A DNA stretch of 64,000 nucleotides from Hyphomonas sp. Mor2 (GTDB lineage Bacteria; Pseudomonadota; Alphaproteobacteria; Caulobacterales; Hyphomonadaceae): NCBI RefSeq assembly GCF_001854405.1, contig NZ_CP017718.1, positions 2,294,001-2,358,000 on the forward strand, written 5' to 3'. Made by a program: the position numbers and the translations under genes. How positions within the stretch are numbered: position 1 is the stretch's first letter; each line of letters begins with the position of its first letter. The notes below the pieces were generated by a model. It had not been told where the DNA came from. It made no database searches and saw only the letters and a program-made list of their open reading frames with translations. Below, in pieces: positions 20,300 to 30,135 of this stretch.

Positions 20300-21580
20300 A
20301 TGAGCGGCGCCTTTGCCCGCCTGGCCGCAGCCCAGCTGCTGATGACCGTGCTCGAGGAAGGCCGAACGTTGGACGAAGCGCTCGCATCGACCGATCGCTT
20401 TGACACGTTGAAGGGTCCGGATCGCGGATTTGCCCGCGCCATGGCCAGCGCCGCTTTGCGTCATCTTGGCCGTCTCGATATTGGCATCGCGCCGTTTCTG
20501 GATCGCCCGGTTGAGACCGCACCGCCACCGTCGCGGGCGCTGCTGCGCATTGGCGCCGCGCAAGCCTGGTTGCTCGAAACGCCAGATCACGCCGTGGTTG
20601 GCGAAACCGTGGCGGCCGCCAAAATGTGGCCGCGCGCCCAACGCGCGACGGGCTTCCTGAACGCGGTTCTGCGCAAAGTCGTGGCCGACCGCACCGCGTT
20701 TGATGCCGCACCCGTCGAAACGATTTGGCCAGGTTGGTTTCAAACCGCGCTGAAGAACGGCCTGGGGGAAGACGCCATGCGGGCGCTGGCTGAAGCGCAG
20801 TTACAAATGCCGAGCACCTATCTGACGCCAAAGTCAGGCGACGCCGAGGCCCTTGCCCAGCAGGTGAACGGCGCGCTCATCGGCACCGGTTCGGTGCGGG
20901 TGGACACCAGCGATCTGGAAAATCTTCCCGGCTACGAAGACGGCGACTGGTGGGTTCAGGATGTGGCCGCCACACTTCCGGCCCGGATTCTGACGCCTGA
21001 AACTGGCGAGACAATTCTCGACATCTGCGCAGCGCCCGGGGGTAAGACTCTGCAGCTGGCGGCCGCAGGTGCCACCGTCACCGCGATCGACCGCTCCAAG
21101 CCCCGATTGAAACGATTGAAGCAAAACCTCTGGCGCACCGGGTTCAAAGGCAAGGTCGAGGTCGTTCAGGCCGATGCGACGGACTGGCAACCGCCCGCCC
21201 CGGTCGACAAGATTTTGCTCGACGCCCCCTGCTCGGCCCTCGGCACCTTGCGGCGACATCCGGAAGGTCCCTGGATCAAGAGTGAGGCAGATGTTCAGCG
21301 GTTCCCGGACATTCAGGAACGCTTGCTGCGGGCGAGCGCTGAAATGCTGAAACCGGGGGGCTCGCTGGTCTATTGTGTCTGCTCGCCGCTGCCGCATGAG
21401 GGCACGGACCTGGTCGATCGCGTTCTGGCCGATACGCCCCTCTCTCGACTGGCTGTAGACCCGGACGAAATCCCGGGTTTTGAGGGCGGCATTCTCGCCA
21501 ATGGCGACCTGTTAACCCTGCCCAATGGTAAATTTCAGCACGACGCTTTTTACATTTCTCGCCTGCGGCGCGATTTATGA
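20300..21580 (+). CDS. rsmB: 16S rRNA (cytosine-967-C5)-methyltransferase
   Basis: 426 residues: N-terminal NusB-like RNA-binding domain (about 1-130) and C-terminal Rossmann methyltransferase. SAM motif 'DICAAPGGKTLQ' begins near 240, 'DAPCSALGTLRRHP' near 306 holds the product-release Cys, and 'VYCVCS' near 356-361 holds the nucleophilic Cys. It methylates C967 of 16S rRNA in the small subunit. Position after htpX and before rpe is common in alphaproteobacteria. Confidence 0.93.
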   Translation: MSGAFARLAAAQLLMTVLEEGRTLDEALASTDRFDTLKGPDRGFARAMASAALRHLGRLDIGIAPFLDRPVETAPPPSRALLRIGAAQAWLLETPDHAVVGETVAAAKMWPRAQRATGFLNAVLRKVVADRTAFDAAPVETIWPGWFQTALKNGLGEDAMRALAEAQLQMPSTYLTPKSGDAEALAQQVNGALIGTGSVRVDTSDLENLPGYEDGDWWVQDVAATLPARILTPETGETILDICAAPGGKTLQLAAAGATVTAIDRSKPRLKRLKQNLWRTGFKGKVEVVQADATDWQPPAPVDKILLDAPCSALGTLRRHPEGPWIKSEADVQRFPDIQERLLRASAEMLKPGGSLVYCVCSPLPHEGTDLVDRVLADTPLSRLAVDPDEIPGFEGGILANGDLLTLPNGKFQHDAFYISRLRRDL

Positions 21581-21700
21581 CAAATTAGTCATGAATTCAG
21601 GCGCTTTTGCCACAAATGGGCCTTTTCAGGTTCATAGAGAGTTCACCTGAGATCCGCCAGAACAGGCACAGTCAAACGCGTGCATAAGGAGCACTATAAG

Positions 21701-22207
21701 ATGACGACTGATATGATTGCCATGAAGGCACCGAAGAAACTGATGGCCGGCGCGATTGCCGCCATGGCCCTGGCCGTAACCGGCTGTCAAAGCACCTATG
21801 GCGCGAACACTGTGAACTCTAGTTCCGTGGGCTATGCCATGACCGTCAAACCCGGCGTGGTCACCAATGTGCGTGCCGTGACGATCAAACCGGACCGTTC
21901 GATCATCGGTACCGCAACGGGTGCCGTTCTGGGCGGTCTTGCCGGATCTGAGCTGGGTGGCGGCGACAAGGCACAGACAGCTGGCGCGATCGGTGGCGCT
22001 GTGCTTGGCGGCATTGCCGGTAACATGGTCGGCACCGCCGCCGGCACCAAGCAAGGCATTGCGGTGACAGTTGAGTTCAATGACGGCAATGTCAAAGCCT
22101 TTGTGCAACCGGCTGATACCAATATCCAACCGGGTCAGCGCGTGAACGTCGAGTTCCGTCAGGACGGCGCCTATGTCGTTCCGGTTCAGTATGCGCCTGG
22201 ATACTAA
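21701..22207 (+). CDS. Glycine-zipper 2TM lipoprotein (SlyB / 17-kDa antigen type)
   Basis: 168 residues from the ATG at 21701, chosen because AAGGAG precedes it by 9 bases; an earlier in-frame ATG at 21680 lacks a site. Lipobox 'AVTGC' places the lipidated Cys at 29, with Gln at +2, so the outer membrane is expected. Residues about 68-115 form a glycine zipper ('GTATGAVLGGLAGSELGG', 'GGAVLGGIAGNMVGTAAG'). Such proteins stabilise the outer membrane under stress. Confidence 0.88.
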   Translation: MTTDMIAMKAPKKLMAGAIAAMALAVTGCQSTYGANTVNSSSVGYAMTVKPGVVTNVRAVTIKPDRSIIGTATGAVLGGLAGSELGGGDKAQTAGAIGGAVLGGIAGNMVGTAAGTKQGIAVTVEFNDGNVKAFVQPADTNIQPGQRVNVEFRQDGAYVVPVQYAPGY

Positions 22208-22235
22208 TCAGTCGCAGTGAAACTCTGATTTCGTG

Positions 22236-22273
22236 ACCGCCGTCAGCCTTGTGCTGGCGGCGGTTCCGTTTTA
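22236..22273 (+). terminator. Terminator after the glycine-zipper lipoprotein
   Basis: ACCGCCGTCAGC (22236-22247) pairs with GCTGGCGGCGGT (22253-22264) with one mismatch, then TCCGTTTT. It sits in the gap before rpe. Confidence 0.75.
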
Positions 22274-22283
22274 GGCGTTCAGC

Positions 22284-22952
22284 ATGAGTGATGTGCTAAT
22301 TTCACCGTCGATTCTCTCGGCGGACTTCGCAGAGCTCGGCGCAGAAATCCGCCGAATTGATGAGGCCGGAGCCGACATGATTCATGTCGACGTCATGGAC
22401 GGCCATTTTGTGCCAAACCTGACCTTCGGGCCCCCGGTGATCGAGAAACTCAGGAAACACTCGGAAAAGCCATTCGATGTGCATCTGATGATTTCTCCCG
22501 TCGATCCATACATAGAAGACTTTGCCAGGGCCGGGGCCGACATCCTGACCGTTCACCCGGAAGCCGGTCCGCATCTGCATCGCACGCTGCAGGCGATTCG
22601 CGCGGCAGGCATGAAGCCTGGCGTGGCGCTCAACCCCGGAACGCCCGCAGAGATGGTGGATCCGGTTCTGGATGATATCGATCTGATCCTGGTCATGTCG
22701 GTCAATCCCGGTTTTGGCGGACAGAGTTTCATCGAAAGTCAGCTGAAAAAAATTGAGACGTTGCGCCAAAAGATTGATGCGAGCGGACGTGATATCATTC
22801 TCGAAGTAGATGGCGGACTCAATCCTAATACAGCGCCCAGCGCCATTGCTGCCGGGGTTACGGCGATCGTCGCCGGATCGGCCGCCTTCAAGGGCGGGCC
22901 GGAACACTACGCATCCAATATTTCCGCCCTGCGGGCGGGGGCAACGATATAA
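22284..22952 (+). CDS. rpe: Ribulose-phosphate 3-epimerase
   Basis: 222 residues of the TIM-barrel family with the two signatures '[17 protein letters not shown]' and '[14 protein letters not shown]', and 'EVDGGLNPN' near the C-terminus; the metal-binding His/Asp pairs are present. It interconverts D-ribulose 5-phosphate and D-xylulose 5-phosphate in the pentose phosphate pathway. The next gene begins 16 bases later, so it probably leads the rpe-heparinase-epimerase unit. Confidence 0.95.
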   Translation: MSDVLISPSILSADFAELGAEIRRIDEAGADMIHVDVMDGHFVPNLTFGPPVIEKLRKHSEKPFDVHLMISPVDPYIEDFARAGADILTVHPEAGPHLHRTLQAIRAAGMKPGVALNPGTPAEMVDPVLDDIDLILVMSVNPGFGGQSFIESQLKKIETLRQKIDASGRDIILEVDGGLNPNTAPSAIAAGVTAIVAGSAAFKGGPEHYASNISALRAGATI

Positions 22953-22968
22953 AGAGTCTGGGTTCGCC

Positions 22969-24696
22969 ATGAGCGACGCGAAATCCTCCCAACCGCTCAA
23001 AGCGAAGCGTACCGACGCGGAAGACGCGGCGATCTGGGATCGCTTTGCCGGTCGCCCGGGCGAGGATGCCAGAGTATCTGCGGTGCAGAGGCTTCGCATC
23101 GCCGGATCGGCGCCGGAAGGGTTCGGCCTGCATATGCGCCAGATCGTGCCGCCTGATGATCTGCGCGGCGAGATGCTGATGCGCGGGGTCTGGCGGATTG
23201 GCATGGATCGGATCGAGCTACCCGATGGCACGCCGCCCTGGTCCATGGCGATGCCGTCCCGGCACTATGCCAATCGCTTGCACCGATTTGACTGGCTCGC
23301 GGACCTGTTCACACAGGGTGAAGCCGGGGCCGACCGTGCCCGGTTTGTGGTCGATGACTGGATTGAAAATTTTGGCCGCTTTGACGGATTCTCCTGGCGC
23401 ATGGGCTGTGCTGGCGACCGCGTCTGGAACTGGATGCGCTGCGGCGCTGCCCTGTTCGAACAGGGCTTGCCAGAAGCCTGCGAACAACGTCTCGACTCAC
23501 TTGGTCGGCAAGCCCGGCATGTCTTGTCCATGGTCGATGCCGAGCTTGAACCGCAAGCGCGATGGCGCGGCTGCACGCTCGCTGTGGCGCATGAGGTCTG
23601 CCTCGGACACGGCAAGGGACTCGATGATGCGGAAATGCGGCTGGAGAGCGAATGTACGGCGCAATTCTTCCCGGATGGTGGCCACGTCTCGCGATCCCCG
23701 GCGCGCGCGCTGCGTTGTCTGGCAGACCTGATCACGATCCAGGACCTGCTGTCGCGTTCAGAGCGGGATGTTCCCGAATTCATTCCCCGCTGGATCTCTC
23801 GCATTGGCGGCATGGTCTCATTCTTCAGGGCGGCAGATGGCGGACTGATGCCGTTTCATGACGGCGATGAGCGCTGGCCGGAAGCGGTCAATGCCGTTTT
23901 GTCCCATATGGACACGCCGCCACGAAAATTCTCGGTCGCTCCGAAGTCGGGCTTCCACAAGCTGCAAAAGAACAAGACCGTGCTCGTGCTCGATGCAGGT
24001 GCGGCACCGGAACCGCCATTTGGAGACAAGGCGCATTCCGGCGCGCTTGGATTTGAGCTGCATGATGGCGACGCCCGGATTGTCACATCTTGCGCCTGTA
24101 GTCCTGAAATCGATATCGCGTTTCGCGCGGCCGTACGGGGCACCTCGGCGCATTCGACCCTGATCCTGGGCGATAGCGATTCCTCACGGTTCAAGACGAA
24201 TGAGGACACCAGACTTCTCTACCCGGTCGGGCCCGAGGGCATTTCAGCCAAGCGGCTGGAAGAGGATGATGAAATCTGGCTTGACGCGCAGCATGGTGGA
24301 TACAAGCAATCGCATGGCCTTCTGCACCGACGTCGTCTGTTCATGTCCGGGGACGGCGCCAGGCTGACCGGCGAGGATTCGCTCGCCCGTCCGGTGTCCG
24401 CCGGAGCGACGGAAGATGACACGCCAATCGTTTACTCACTGAGATTTCATTTGCACCCGACTGTGACCGCGGTCATGGCTGGTGATTCAATTGTGTTGCA
24501 TAGCGACTTTGGGACGAAATGGCGGTTCAAGACCAGTCACGCCAAAGCCCAGTTAGAAGAGACGATCTATCTCGGGAGGGGAATCATCGAACGTAGTGAG
24601 CAGATCGTCCTGAGTGGCAAGGCCCTGCCCAGCAGTGATGGCTCGACCCCGCCAAACTGTGTAAGGTGGGCTTTTTTGAAGGTGCAGAATAAGTGA
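22969..24696 (+). CDS. Heparinase II/III family protein
   Basis: 575 residues from the ATG at 22969. The N-terminal half is a helical toroid ('FGRFDGFSWRMGCAGDRVWNWMRC'); the C-terminal half is the beta-sandwich heparinase II/III-like domain ('VTSCACSPEIDIAFRAAVRGTSAHSTLILGD'). No clear signal peptide, so a cytoplasmic or membrane-associated polysaccharide lyase-like role is likely rather than secretion. A heparinase-like gene next to purH is a frequent alphaproteobacterial arrangement. Its stop overlaps the next gene's GTG start by 4 bases (GTGA). Substrate unknown. Confidence 0.85.
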   Translation: MSDAKSSQPLKAKRTDAEDAAIWDRFAGRPGEDARVSAVQRLRIAGSAPEGFGLHMRQIVPPDDLRGEMLMRGVWRIGMDRIELPDGTPPWSMAMPSRHYANRLHRFDWLADLFTQGEAGADRARFVVDDWIENFGRFDGFSWRMGCAGDRVWNWMRCGAALFEQGLPEACEQRLDSLGRQARHVLSMVDAELEPQARWRGCTLAVAHEVCLGHGKGLDDAEMRLESECTAQFFPDGGHVSRSPARALRCLADLITIQDLLSRSERDVPEFIPRWISRIGGMVSFFRAADGGLMPFHDGDERWPEAVNAVLSHMDTPPRKFSVAPKSGFHKLQKNKTVLVLDAGAAPEPPFGDKAHSGALGFELHDGDARIVTSCACSPEIDIAFRAAVRGTSAHSTLILGDSDSSRFKTNEDTRLLYPVGPEGISAKRLEEDDEIWLDAQHGGYKQSHGLLHRRRLFMSGDGARLTGEDSLARPVSAGATEDDTPIVYSLRFHLHPTVTAVMAGDSIVLHSDFGTKWRFKTSHAKAQLEETIYLGRGIIERSEQIVLSGKALPSSDGSTPPNCVRWAFLKVQNK

Positions 24697-26591
24697 GACC
24701 GCAGTTCGAAGCTCGCCGCGCCATGGCCCTGACACTCGGCTTCGACGTCGTCGCGGCCTTCTTTTCCATGGCGCTCGCGGTCTTCTATCGGTGGTCTTCA
24801 ACCGGCGGCGCTCCACCGGAGCAGGTCACGCTGGCGGTGATCGCATCCAGCGCCTTTTCCTTCGCTGCGCTCGCCGCCTTCTTCATCATGCGCGTTCATC
24901 GGCAGGTCTGGCGGCATTCCGGCTGGCCCGACGCCTTGCGGATTATGCAGGCCGTTGCCCTGACAGCACTGATCTTCCTTCCATTGATGTTCCTGTGGAA
25001 CCGATTGATCGGATTCCCGCGCACAAGTTTGCCGGTGGCCCTTGGCATTTGGGTCTCCATTCTGTTCCTCGCCCGCATGATCGCCCTGTCGCGCTCGACG
25101 CGGCGACCCTTCCAGATCTTCCGGTCGATCCGCGCGGATGCGCCGCCGGCCATACTTGTCGCCAATGCGATCGAAGCCGCCGACGTGCTGCGCGATCTAC
25201 AATCGACCAAAGGTGGAGCACCGGTGCGCATGCTCGGTCTGATCGAGGCCGATGGGGCTGAACCGGGTCGCGCGATTCGCGGCGTCCCCGTGCTCGGGGG
25301 CCTCAATGAGCTACCCAAGATGCTGGACTTGCTGGCCGTCCGTTATGGCGCCACCCCGTGGGTCGCCGTTGCTGGCGCGGTGCGCGAGCGTGAGACCATG
25401 AACGCGATCCTTGAGACCGCGACACAGCATGGATCGCGCGTGATGGCGCTGGGACTGGACAGGGAAGGCCTGCATCTTCAACGCGTACGCCCAGCCGATT
25501 TGCTGGCACGCCCCATGCGCAAACTTGACACCGACCCGGTTCGCGGTCTGCTCGAAGGCAAACGCGTTTTTGTCACCGGCGCCGGTGGAACGATCGGATC
25601 GCAACTTGTGCATCAATGCGCTGCATTGGGCGTTGCCCAGCTCACCCTTTATGATGCGTCAGAGTTCAATCTCTATGAGATCGATCTCACGCTCCGTGAA
25701 GCCTATCCGGACCTCGATGTACTGACCCATATTGGCGATGTTCGTGACAAAACCCGGTTGCGACAAACGGTCGAACAGGCCCGGCCCGACATCATGATCC
25801 ACGCGGCAGCGCTCAAACACGTGCCGCTCATGGAGATGAATGCCTGTGAAGCCATTCTCACCAATGTCGGCGGCGCGGTAAACGCGGTCGACGTCGCCAT
25901 CGAATTCGGGCTGGAGCGGTTCGTCTTCATCTCCACTGACAAGGCGGTCGACCCGGACAATGTCATGGGCGCCACAAAGCGTCTGGCTGAGCTCGCGCTC
26001 GCCTATCGCGCCAAAGGCACACAGCTGGCGGTCTCGATGGTGCGCTTTGGCAATGTGCTTGGATCATCCGGATCGGTGGTGCCCTTGTTTGAGCGCCAGA
26101 TCGCAGCCGGCGGCCCGGTGACCCTGACTGATGACCAGGTTTCGCGCTACTTCATGACCGTCGAGGAAGCCGCTTCTCTGGTCTTGCAGGGAACCGCCCA
26201 CAATGGGCAACCGGGCGAATCCTCTCTCTATGTACTGGATATGGGAGATCCGATTCGCATTCGGACGCTGGCCGAAGCGATGATCAGAATGAAAGGGATG
26301 GTTCCCTATCTCGATATCAAGATCAATACGACTGGCTTGCGCCCGGGTGAGAAGCTGCATGAAGAGCTGACCTATGCCGATGAGCGCCTGATCGCGACCG
26401 GCATTGATGGGCTCAACAAGGTCACGCCCGAAAGCCGCAAGAATGAGCCAGAGGGGTTCCAGACTCAACTGGCGCATCTGTTGACCGTGGCCGGAGAGCG
26501 CCAGCAGCCACTGGCCCTTCAGACCCTGGCGCAACTGGTGCCAGCCTATGATCCCCCAGGTTATAGCCGGGAAATGCGGCAAACCGGTTGA
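24693..26591 (+). CDS. Membrane nucleoside-diphosphate-sugar epimerase/dehydratase (CapD/FlaA1-like)
   Basis: 632 residues from a GTG that overlaps the previous stop (GTGA), implying coupled translation. Four N-terminal membrane segments (within about 10-120) precede a CoA-binding-like domain (about 150-260) and an extended short-chain dehydrogenase with NAD motif 'VTGAGGTIGSQ' (near 293) and 'ISTDKAVDPDNVMGATKR' (near 412), where the catalytic residues of the inverting 4,6-dehydratases lie. It should modify UDP-HexNAc for polysaccharide or glycan synthesis at the inner membrane. Sits between the heparinase-like gene and purH. Confidence 0.9.
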   Translation: MRPQFEARRAMALTLGFDVVAAFFSMALAVFYRWSSTGGAPPEQVTLAVIASSAFSFAALAAFFIMRVHRQVWRHSGWPDALRIMQAVALTALIFLPLMFLWNRLIGFPRTSLPVALGIWVSILFLARMIALSRSTRRPFQIFRSIRADAPPAILVANAIEAADVLRDLQSTKGGAPVRMLGLIEADGAEPGRAIRGVPVLGGLNELPKMLDLLAVRYGATPWVAVAGAVRERETMNAILETATQHGSRVMALGLDREGLHLQRVRPADLLARPMRKLDTDPVRGLLEGKRVFVTGAGGTIGSQLVHQCAALGVAQLTLYDASEFNLYEIDLTLREAYPDLDVLTHIGDVRDKTRLRQTVEQARPDIMIHAAALKHVPLMEMNACEAILTNVGGAVNAVDVAIEFGLERFVFISTDKAVDPDNVMGATKRLAELALAYRAKGTQLAVSMVRFGNVLGSSGSVVPLFERQIAAGGPVTLTDDQVSRYFMTVEEAASLVLQGTAHNGQPGESSLYVLDMGDPIRIRTLAEAMIRMKGMVPYLDIKINTTGLRPGEKLHEELTYADERLIATGIDGLNKVTPESRKNEPEGFQTQLAHLLTVAGERQQPLALQTLAQLVPAYDPPGYSREMRQTG

Positions 26592-26652
26592 CGCGTCGGG
26601 GACTCATGATAGGCGGGCGAGCGAATTCAGAGTCTAGCCTGAAAGCCGCTTC

Positions 26653-28239
26653 ATGACCCAATCCACCAAAATTCGCCGCGCCCTGATATCCGTGTCTGAC
26701 AAGGAGGGGCTCGTCGAACGGGCCAAGGCTCTGGTCGGATTTGGGATAGAACTTGTGTCCACGGGGGGCACCTCGCGCACCCTGAAAGACGCCGGTCTGG
26801 ACGTCAAAGATGTCGCCGATCTTACCGGCTACCCGGAAATGATGGACGGACGCGTCAAGACGCTGCACCCGGCTGTGCATGGAGGCCTGCTCTATCTGCG
26901 CGACAATGACAGCCACAAGGCCGACGCTGAGGCGCACGGCATCGAGGCGATCGATCTCGTCTATATCAATCTCTATCCGTTCGAGGCGACCGTGGCCTCC
27001 GGGGCCGGATTTGAAGACTGTATCGAGAATATCGACATTGGCGGCCCCGCCATGTTGCGCGCCGCGGCCAAGAATGGAGACTTCGTCTCCGTCTGTACAG
27101 ATGGCGGAGATCTTGACGCCGTGCTCGCCGAAATGGCAGGCACAGGCGGACGTGTCAGCCGCGAGACGAGCCGTAAGCTGGCAGCCAAAACCTATGCACG
27201 GACTGCGGCTTATGACGCGGCAATCTCTGGATGGTACGCCAAACAACTCGACGAAAACGCGCCGGACTGGGTCGGCTTTGGCGGCAAGCTGAACGAAGCG
27301 CTGCGCTATGGTGAAAACCCGCACCAGAACGCGGCATTTTATGTCACTGGCGAAAATCGCCCAGGGGTTGCCACTGCCCGGCAGGTTCAGGGCAAGGCGC
27401 TGTCCTACAACAATATCAACGACACGGACGCGGCTTATGAGCTGATCGGGGAACTCGGCGATGAGACGCCGGCCGTTGCAATCATCAAGCACGCCAATCC
27501 GTGCGGCGTGGCCCTCGGCAGTACGATCATCAATGCCTATCGTGAGGCGCTGGCCTGCGATTCGACCTCAGCCTTTGGCGGGATCGTCGCGCTCAACCGC
27601 CCCTTGGATGAAGCGACAGCCAAGGAGATCACGTCCATCTTCACCGAAGTCGTCATCGCTCCTGGCGCTGACGAGGCCGCGATCGAAGTGTTCAAGAAAA
27701 AGAAGAACCTGCGCCTGTTGCTGACCGATGGTCTGCCGGATCCGGCTGCGCCAGGGACGTTCGTGAAGACGGTTGCGGGCGGTCTGCTGGTTCAGGATCG
27801 CGATTTTGGTCGGATCAGTCGCAATGACCTGAAAGTCGTCACCAAACGCGCACCGACCGAAGCGCAGCTCGACGATCTGCTGTTTGCCTGGCGCGTCGCC
27901 AAGCACGTGAAGTCCAACACGATCGTATATGCCAAGGATCTCGCTACGGTTGGAATTGGCGCCGGTCAGATGAGCCGGATCGACTCCGCCCGTATCGCCG
28001 CGCGCAAGGCCGAAGACGCCAAGGAGAAAGAAGGGTTCGACACTCTGCGCACGACGGGATGCGTCGCCGCCTCGGACGCCTTCTTCCCGTTTCCTGACGG
28101 TATGCTCGCCGCAGCAGCGGCCGGGGCGAGCGCGATCATTCAACCGGGCGGTTCGATCCGGGACGATGATGTCATCGCCGCGGCAGACGAAGCTGGCCTC
28201 GCCATGGTGCTGACCGGGATGCGGCACTTCCGTCACTAG
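26653..28239 (+). CDS. purH: Bifunctional AICAR transformylase / IMP cyclohydrolase
   Basis: 528 residues. The N-terminal IMP cyclohydrolase (about 1-200) begins '[19 protein letters not shown]' and has '[13 protein letters not shown]'; the C-terminal AICAR transformylase carries '[15 protein letters not shown]', '[10 protein letters not shown]' and '[10 protein letters not shown]'. It performs the last two steps of de novo purine synthesis, from AICAR to IMP. Starts 61 bases after the epimerase gene. Confidence 0.97.
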   Translation: MTQSTKIRRALISVSDKEGLVERAKALVGFGIELVSTGGTSRTLKDAGLDVKDVADLTGYPEMMDGRVKTLHPAVHGGLLYLRDNDSHKADAEAHGIEAIDLVYINLYPFEATVASGAGFEDCIENIDIGGPAMLRAAAKNGDFVSVCTDGGDLDAVLAEMAGTGGRVSRETSRKLAAKTYARTAAYDAAISGWYAKQLDENAPDWVGFGGKLNEALRYGENPHQNAAFYVTGENRPGVATARQVQGKALSYNNINDTDAAYELIGELGDETPAVAIIKHANPCGVALGSTIINAYREALACDSTSAFGGIVALNRPLDEATAKEITSIFTEVVIAPGADEAAIEVFKKKKNLRLLLTDGLPDPAAPGTFVKTVAGGLLVQDRDFGRISRNDLKVVTKRAPTEAQLDDLLFAWRVAKHVKSNTIVYAKDLATVGIGAGQMSRIDSARIAARKAEDAKEKEGFDTLRTTGCVAASDAFFPFPDGMLAAAAAGASAIIQPGGSIRDDDVIAAADEAGLAMVLTGMRHFRH

Positions 28240-28271
28240 CGCGAGCGGCGCTTCGACTGCTAGCTAATCCC

Positions 28272-28727
28272 ATGAGCAAGCTTCCTCCGCCCTTTGACGA
28301 TCAGGGTCAGCACTGGCTGAAAATCCGCGTCTATTATGAAGACACTGATTTTACCGGCATGGTCTATCACGCCAATTATCTGCGCTTTTTTGAGCGAGGT
28401 CGGTCGGACTTCCTGCGAGACGCAGGTGTCAGTCACCAAAGCCTGCTCGCTCGCGATGAGCCTGCCGCTTTCACACTGACCAATGTCGAAGTTGATTACA
28501 AACGCGCCGCCAAGGTCGATGACCTGCTGACTATTCGCACGCGCAGCCTTGGGGTGAAAGGCGTGCGTATGTTCTTCAACCAGACCTGTCTGCGCGGCGA
28601 TGAGATTATCGCGGAAGGCCGCATCACAGCGGTGATGATCCATGCAGATGGCCGTCCAATGCGTCCGATCAGGGACGTGGTCGAACAGCTCAAACCGTTT
28701 GAGTATCAGCCGCCAGAATCTGAATAG
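28272..28727 (+). CDS. ybgC: YbgC-type acyl-CoA thioesterase
   Basis: 151 residues of a single hotdog domain with 'VYYEDTDFTGMVYHANYLRFFERGR', including the catalytic Asp in the EDTDFTG motif typical of YbgC/4-hydroxybenzoyl-CoA thioesterases. YbgC normally heads the tol-pal cluster, but the following gene is on the opposite strand, so tol-pal linkage is absent here. Likely hydrolyses short-chain or acyl-carrier thioesters in the cytoplasm. Confidence 0.9.
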   Translation: MSKLPPPFDDQGQHWLKIRVYYEDTDFTGMVYHANYLRFFERGRSDFLRDAGVSHQSLLARDEPAAFTLTNVEVDYKRAAKVDDLLTIRTRSLGVKGVRMFFNQTCLRGDEIIAEGRITAVMIHADGRPMRPIRDVVEQLKPFEYQPPESE

Positions 28728-29150
28728 TTACGGCGTCGGGCAGCTGCCACCATTGTCATACATATCTCTCGACAGTTGCTGGAACCGGTCGCCCAGCTCT
28801 TCGAACTGCTGCTCGGTAAAGGCTTCAATATCGCCGGATTCAAGGCCGGTTTCGATCCGATCTGCAGCGCCTTCAACATCCAGATTATCCGCAGATCGGA
28901 ACTCCGTCATGATCACCAGGATTTCCTTATCCAGATCAATGTTCTCAGCGCCTGCGACCGTCTGAGCGGCATAGCAGGCGCAAAACTCACCCACATCCGT
29001 ACTGGCATCGCCACTGATCATGCCTTCCGATCGTGCATCCCCTGTGAACAAGTCACTGCACAGTTCGGTCAGGATCTTCTCGTTTGGCGGCGCGCCATTG
29101 CAGGCGGTCAGGACAGTTATCGCGGCCGCAGCGGTCATCAGTAGTCTCAT
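28728..29150 (-). CDS. Small predicted lipoprotein of unknown function
   Basis: 140 residues. The N-terminus 'MRLLMTAAAAITVLTAC' is a lipoprotein signal with Cys17 as the lipidation site. The mature part is acidic and holds four Cys (C31, C57, C59 and one near the end), the middle two as C-x-C, possibly disulfide-bonded in the periplasm. No family recognised. Its stop abuts the ybgC stop with no gap, so the two genes converge tail to tail. Confidence 0.75.
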   Translation of the reverse strand: MRLLMTAAAAITVLTACNGAPPNEKILTELCSDLFTGDARSEGMISGDASTDVGEFCACYAAQTVAGAENIDLDKEILVIMTEFRSADNLDVEGAADRIETGLESGDIEAFTEQQFEELGDRFQQLSRDMYDNGGSCPTP

Positions 29151-29205
29151 GGTTCTCTCCCTCTGCCGCCAAGCTCGGGGAAAACACCCGCAAGATCAAG
29201 CCCGC

Positions 29206-29493
29206 TTATTGCACCACGTCCTGCCACTCGCTGTGTTTGGCCAGGGTGGCCTTGGCAAATGGGCAGAGCGGGATGATCTTGAACCCTTCCGTGCGCGCAT
29301 CTCTCACGGCCGCTTCGACCATCTTCTTGCCGACGCCCAGGCCACGCATCGAATCCGGCACGCCGGTATGGTCAATAATGATCCGGCTGGTCCCTGCGCG
29401 GGAATAGGTCATTTCCGCCTCGTCGCCATTCACGACGGCAACATAACGGCCACCGTTCGGGCTGTCTTCGCGTTTGATACTGATGTCGGTCAT
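29206..29493 (-). CDS. GNAT-type N-acetyltransferase (YjdJ-like)
   Basis: 95 residues from the ATG at 29491-29493, with AAGGAG about 8 bases upstream. It is a minimal GNAT domain: 'RIIIDHTGVPDSMRGLGVGKKMVEAAV' carries the acetyl-CoA loop R-G-x-G-V-G, followed by 'IIPLCPFAKATLAKH'. This matches the YjdJ-type single-domain acetyltransferases, whose substrate is unknown. Monocistronic. Confidence 0.88.
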   Translation of the reverse strand: MTDISIKREDSPNGGRYVAVVNGDEAEMTYSRAGTSRIIIDHTGVPDSMRGLGVGKKMVEAAVRDARTEGFKIIPLCPFAKATLAKHSEWQDVVQ

Positions 29494-29655
29494 CGTTATC
29501 TCCTTGCTTGCCCAGGCAGATAGGGCGATCGGCTCGGCTCGACCATGCCAAGGGACCTGAATTCTGTTATCCTGAGGCTGCATAAGCGATCACACAGCCC
29601 CTGCTGACATGTTTTGGCAGGGCAAAATGGTAAGGCGGGGAACGAGGAGGCAAAC

Positions 29656-30063
29656 ATGACCGAGAAGACAGCCCGCGAGAAACTCGCCGCCAAGAAAGAG
29701 CTCAAGAAAGTCGTCATGGACAAGGCCTGGGGCGGCATCAAACCGGGCGAAACAATGCTGGTGGCGACGCCGCTTATGGTCGATGCGCACATTCGCAGTC
29801 TGCCGCATGGGGCTACGCAAACGCTCCCGGCCTTGCGCGACGCGCTTGCCGCTGAGCAAGGGTGCGCGGGCACCTGTCCCATGTCGACCTCGATCTTTGT
29901 CAGAATGGTCGCCGAAGCTGCACTGGAAGATCTTGCCGACGGCAAGACCGTGTCGGAGGTGAGCCCGTTCTGGCGAGTCATCACCAGTCAGGACAAGATC
30001 ACCAAGAAACTCAACATCGACCCGGCCTGGATCGACGAGCAGCGCGCCTTGGAATCGAGCTAA
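29656..30063 (+). CDS. Conserved protein of unknown function
   Basis: 135 residues from the ATG at 29656, preceded by GAGGAGG 9 bases upstream (a strong ribosome site that decides the start). Soluble, with a Lys-rich N-terminus, a 'GCAGTCPMS' patch (C-x3-C, residues near 75-83) and 'PFWRVI' near 105. I do not recognise the family. The paired Cys could be a redox or metal site. A strong terminator follows 20 bases after the stop. Confidence 0.75.
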   Translation: MTEKTAREKLAAKKELKKVVMDKAWGGIKPGETMLVATPLMVDAHIRSLPHGATQTLPALRDALAAEQGCAGTCPMSTSIFVRMVAEAALEDLADGKTVSEVSPFWRVITSQDKITKKLNIDPAWIDEQRALESS

Positions 30064-30083
30064 GCAAAGGTCACGCATGCAAA

Positions 30084-30109
30084 AGCCCCGGACCAGACGG
30101 TCCGGGGCT
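30084..30109. terminator. Bidirectional terminator
   Basis: Perfect 11-base arms AGCCCCGGACC/GGTCCGGGGCT with a 4-base loop. On the minus strand TTTTGC follows; on the plus strand CGCTTGTTG. It lies between the convergent unknown gene and hsp20 and probably stops both. Confidence 0.8.
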
Positions 30110-30135
30110 CGCTTGTTGTGGGTCGGCGTCCGCGG

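Noticed and set aside
26422-27492. A 356-codon minus-strand open frame across the epimerase end and purH start.
   Set aside because: It crosses two solid plus-strand genes and shows no domain.
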